This document shows, piece by piece, positions 12,360 to 13,142 of a stretch of 13,142 bases of DNA. Position 1 is the first letter of the stretch, and every line of letters begins with the position of its first letter. Location of the stretch: assembly GCA_002291845.1 (NCBI GenBank), contig DBAU01000093.1, positions 1 through 13,142 of the forward strand, given 5' to 3'. Origin of the DNA: Alphaproteobacteria bacterium UBA1002 (GTDB lineage: Bacteria > Pseudomonadota > Alphaproteobacteria > Rickettsiales > UBA998). Below the pieces are notes generated by a model, which was not told where the DNA came from, ran no database searches, and was given only the letters and a program-made list of their open reading frames with translations. The translations under genes and the position numbers were made by a program.

Positions 12360-13142
12360 TTATTCGAACTCGATCAGCACCTGTTCGGCCTGCACGGATT
12401 CCGGCGCTTTCACCAGCACGCGTTTGATTTTCGCGTCGGCGTCGGCATACATGACGTTTTCCATCTTCATCGCCTCGATGCGCAGCAGCTCCTGGCCAGC
12501 ATGGACCTTGTCGCCCTTCTTCACGGCCAGCGTAGTGACCAGTCCGGCAATCGGCGCTTTCACCTGATCACGGCGCTTGCCGGACTCTTTCTTCGGCATG
12601 TACTGCGCCAGCTCGGCCACCCGTGGCGAACGCACTTTCACATCGATTTCCGAGCCGCCATAGCTGAGGCGGCAGCCCTCGGTAAGCGTCTTGATCTGCA
12701 CAGAGACAGGCTTGCCGTTCACGGTGCCCTGGAAGAGGTTACGCCCCAGCTTCCAGGATGAGCGCATCACAATCAGGCCGGTATCGTAGCTAATGTCATA
12801 GCCGTAATCGGTGGGGCGCACGATGACGGGATAATTCACCCCGCCGACATTGACCACCCAACGCGCAGAAATCACCCGGGCACGGCCCGGCACCTGCTGC
12901 GTGGTCTGCGACGCGCGCTCCGCATCACGCAGGAAGATGTGCAGCCCCACCCCGAGGAACACGCGGGTGGTTTCCTCGTTCACATCCGCGCCAGTAAAGC
13001 CTTCCGGATATTCCTTGGCGATGAAGTTGGTGGAGATGTCCCCCGCCACGAACTTCGGATGCGCGAGGATGGATTGCAGGAAGCTGATGTTGTGCGCGAT
13101 GCCCTCAATAACATAGGCCGAAAGCGCCGATTTCATCGACTC
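12360..13142 (-). CDS. pccA: Acetyl/propionyl-CoA carboxylase biotin-containing alpha subunit, C-terminal part (5' end outside window)
   Basis: The frame is open to the window edge at 13142 and ends with TAA at 12360-12362, so about 260 C-terminal residues are seen. First comes the end of the biotin-carboxylase domain (YVIEGIAHNISFLQSILAHP; GDISTNFIAKEYPEGF). A linking beta-barrel (BT) region follows (VSARWVVNVGGVNYPVIVRP). Last is a biotinyl-lipoyl domain with EAMKMENV, the biotinylated lysine being 34 residues from the end. The BC-BT-BCCP order is that of propionyl-CoA carboxylase alpha, which carboxylates propionyl-CoA to methylmalonyl-CoA together with PccB. Methylcrotonyl- or geranyl-CoA carboxylase alpha subunits share this layout, so the substrate is likely but not certain. 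It ends at the shared terminator. Confidence 0.9.
   Translation of the reverse strand, partial: ESMKSALSAYVIEGIAHNISFLQSILAHPKFVAGDISTNFIAKEYPEGFTGADVNEETTRVFLGVGLHIFLRDAERASQTTQQVPGRARVISARWVVNVGGVNYPVIVRPTDYGYDISYDTGLIVMRSSWKLGRNLFQGTVNGKPVSVQIKTLTEGCRLSYGGSEIDVKVRSPRVAELAQYMPKKESGKRRDQVKAPIAGLVTTLAVKKGDKVHAGQELLRIEAMKMENVMYADADAKIKRVLVKAPESVQAEQVLIEFE

Overview
The window looks like a chromosomal segment from an alphaproteobacterium of moderately high GC content. The evidence is the gene set and protein styles: a short class I NrdA with a 319-residue NrdB, a ClpA C-terminus, a bactofilin beside an M23 peptidase, propionyl-CoA carboxylase, and palindromic operators that match the NrdR consensus. 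Genus cannot be told from the sequence alone. No rRNA, tRNA, CRISPR array, transposase or phage gene was seen. Most genes are housekeeping. The accessory-looking parts are the DUF805 gene inside the nrd operon, two unrecognised proteins, and the nrdA upstream region.

Layout. Positions 1-1419 (+) hold the 3' end of clpA, then a secreted trypsin-like protease whose signal-peptide codons contain an intrinsic-terminator hairpin. Positions 1422-6659 (-) hold, in transcription order, guaB, a GNAT acetyltransferase, an RsmB-type rRNA methyltransferase, an M23 murein peptidase and a bactofilin. The last two overlap and form a cell-shape or envelope pair. A 69-bp palindromic dispersed-type repeat lies in the guaB leader. 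Positions 6830-10167 (-) hold the operon nrdA - DUF805 gene - nrdB, ending at a perfect 28-bp palindrome that probably terminates transcription.

Positions 10168-10677 are a 510-bp region with no confident gene. It holds the nrdA leader (with a doubtful 81-codon ORF), two NrdR-like boxes 30 bp centre to centre at a TTGACA promoter element, and a third box. The third box forms a 14-bp perfect inverted repeat with the second, enclosing a 115-nt segment that can also fold into further hairpins. Positions 10678-11523 (+) encode an unrecognised two-helix membrane protein. An acylphosphatase follows on the minus strand, then an unrecognised 131-residue protein (+) with a very strong ribosome binding site. 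A strong bidirectional terminator separates that gene from the 3' end of a propionyl-CoA carboxylase alpha gene (-) that runs off the window.

The most distinctive part is the nrd locus. NrdA lacks the N-terminal ATP-cone, so dATP shut-off of activity is not expected, and control may rest largely on transcription through the NrdR boxes. The same control region faces a divergent membrane-protein gene.
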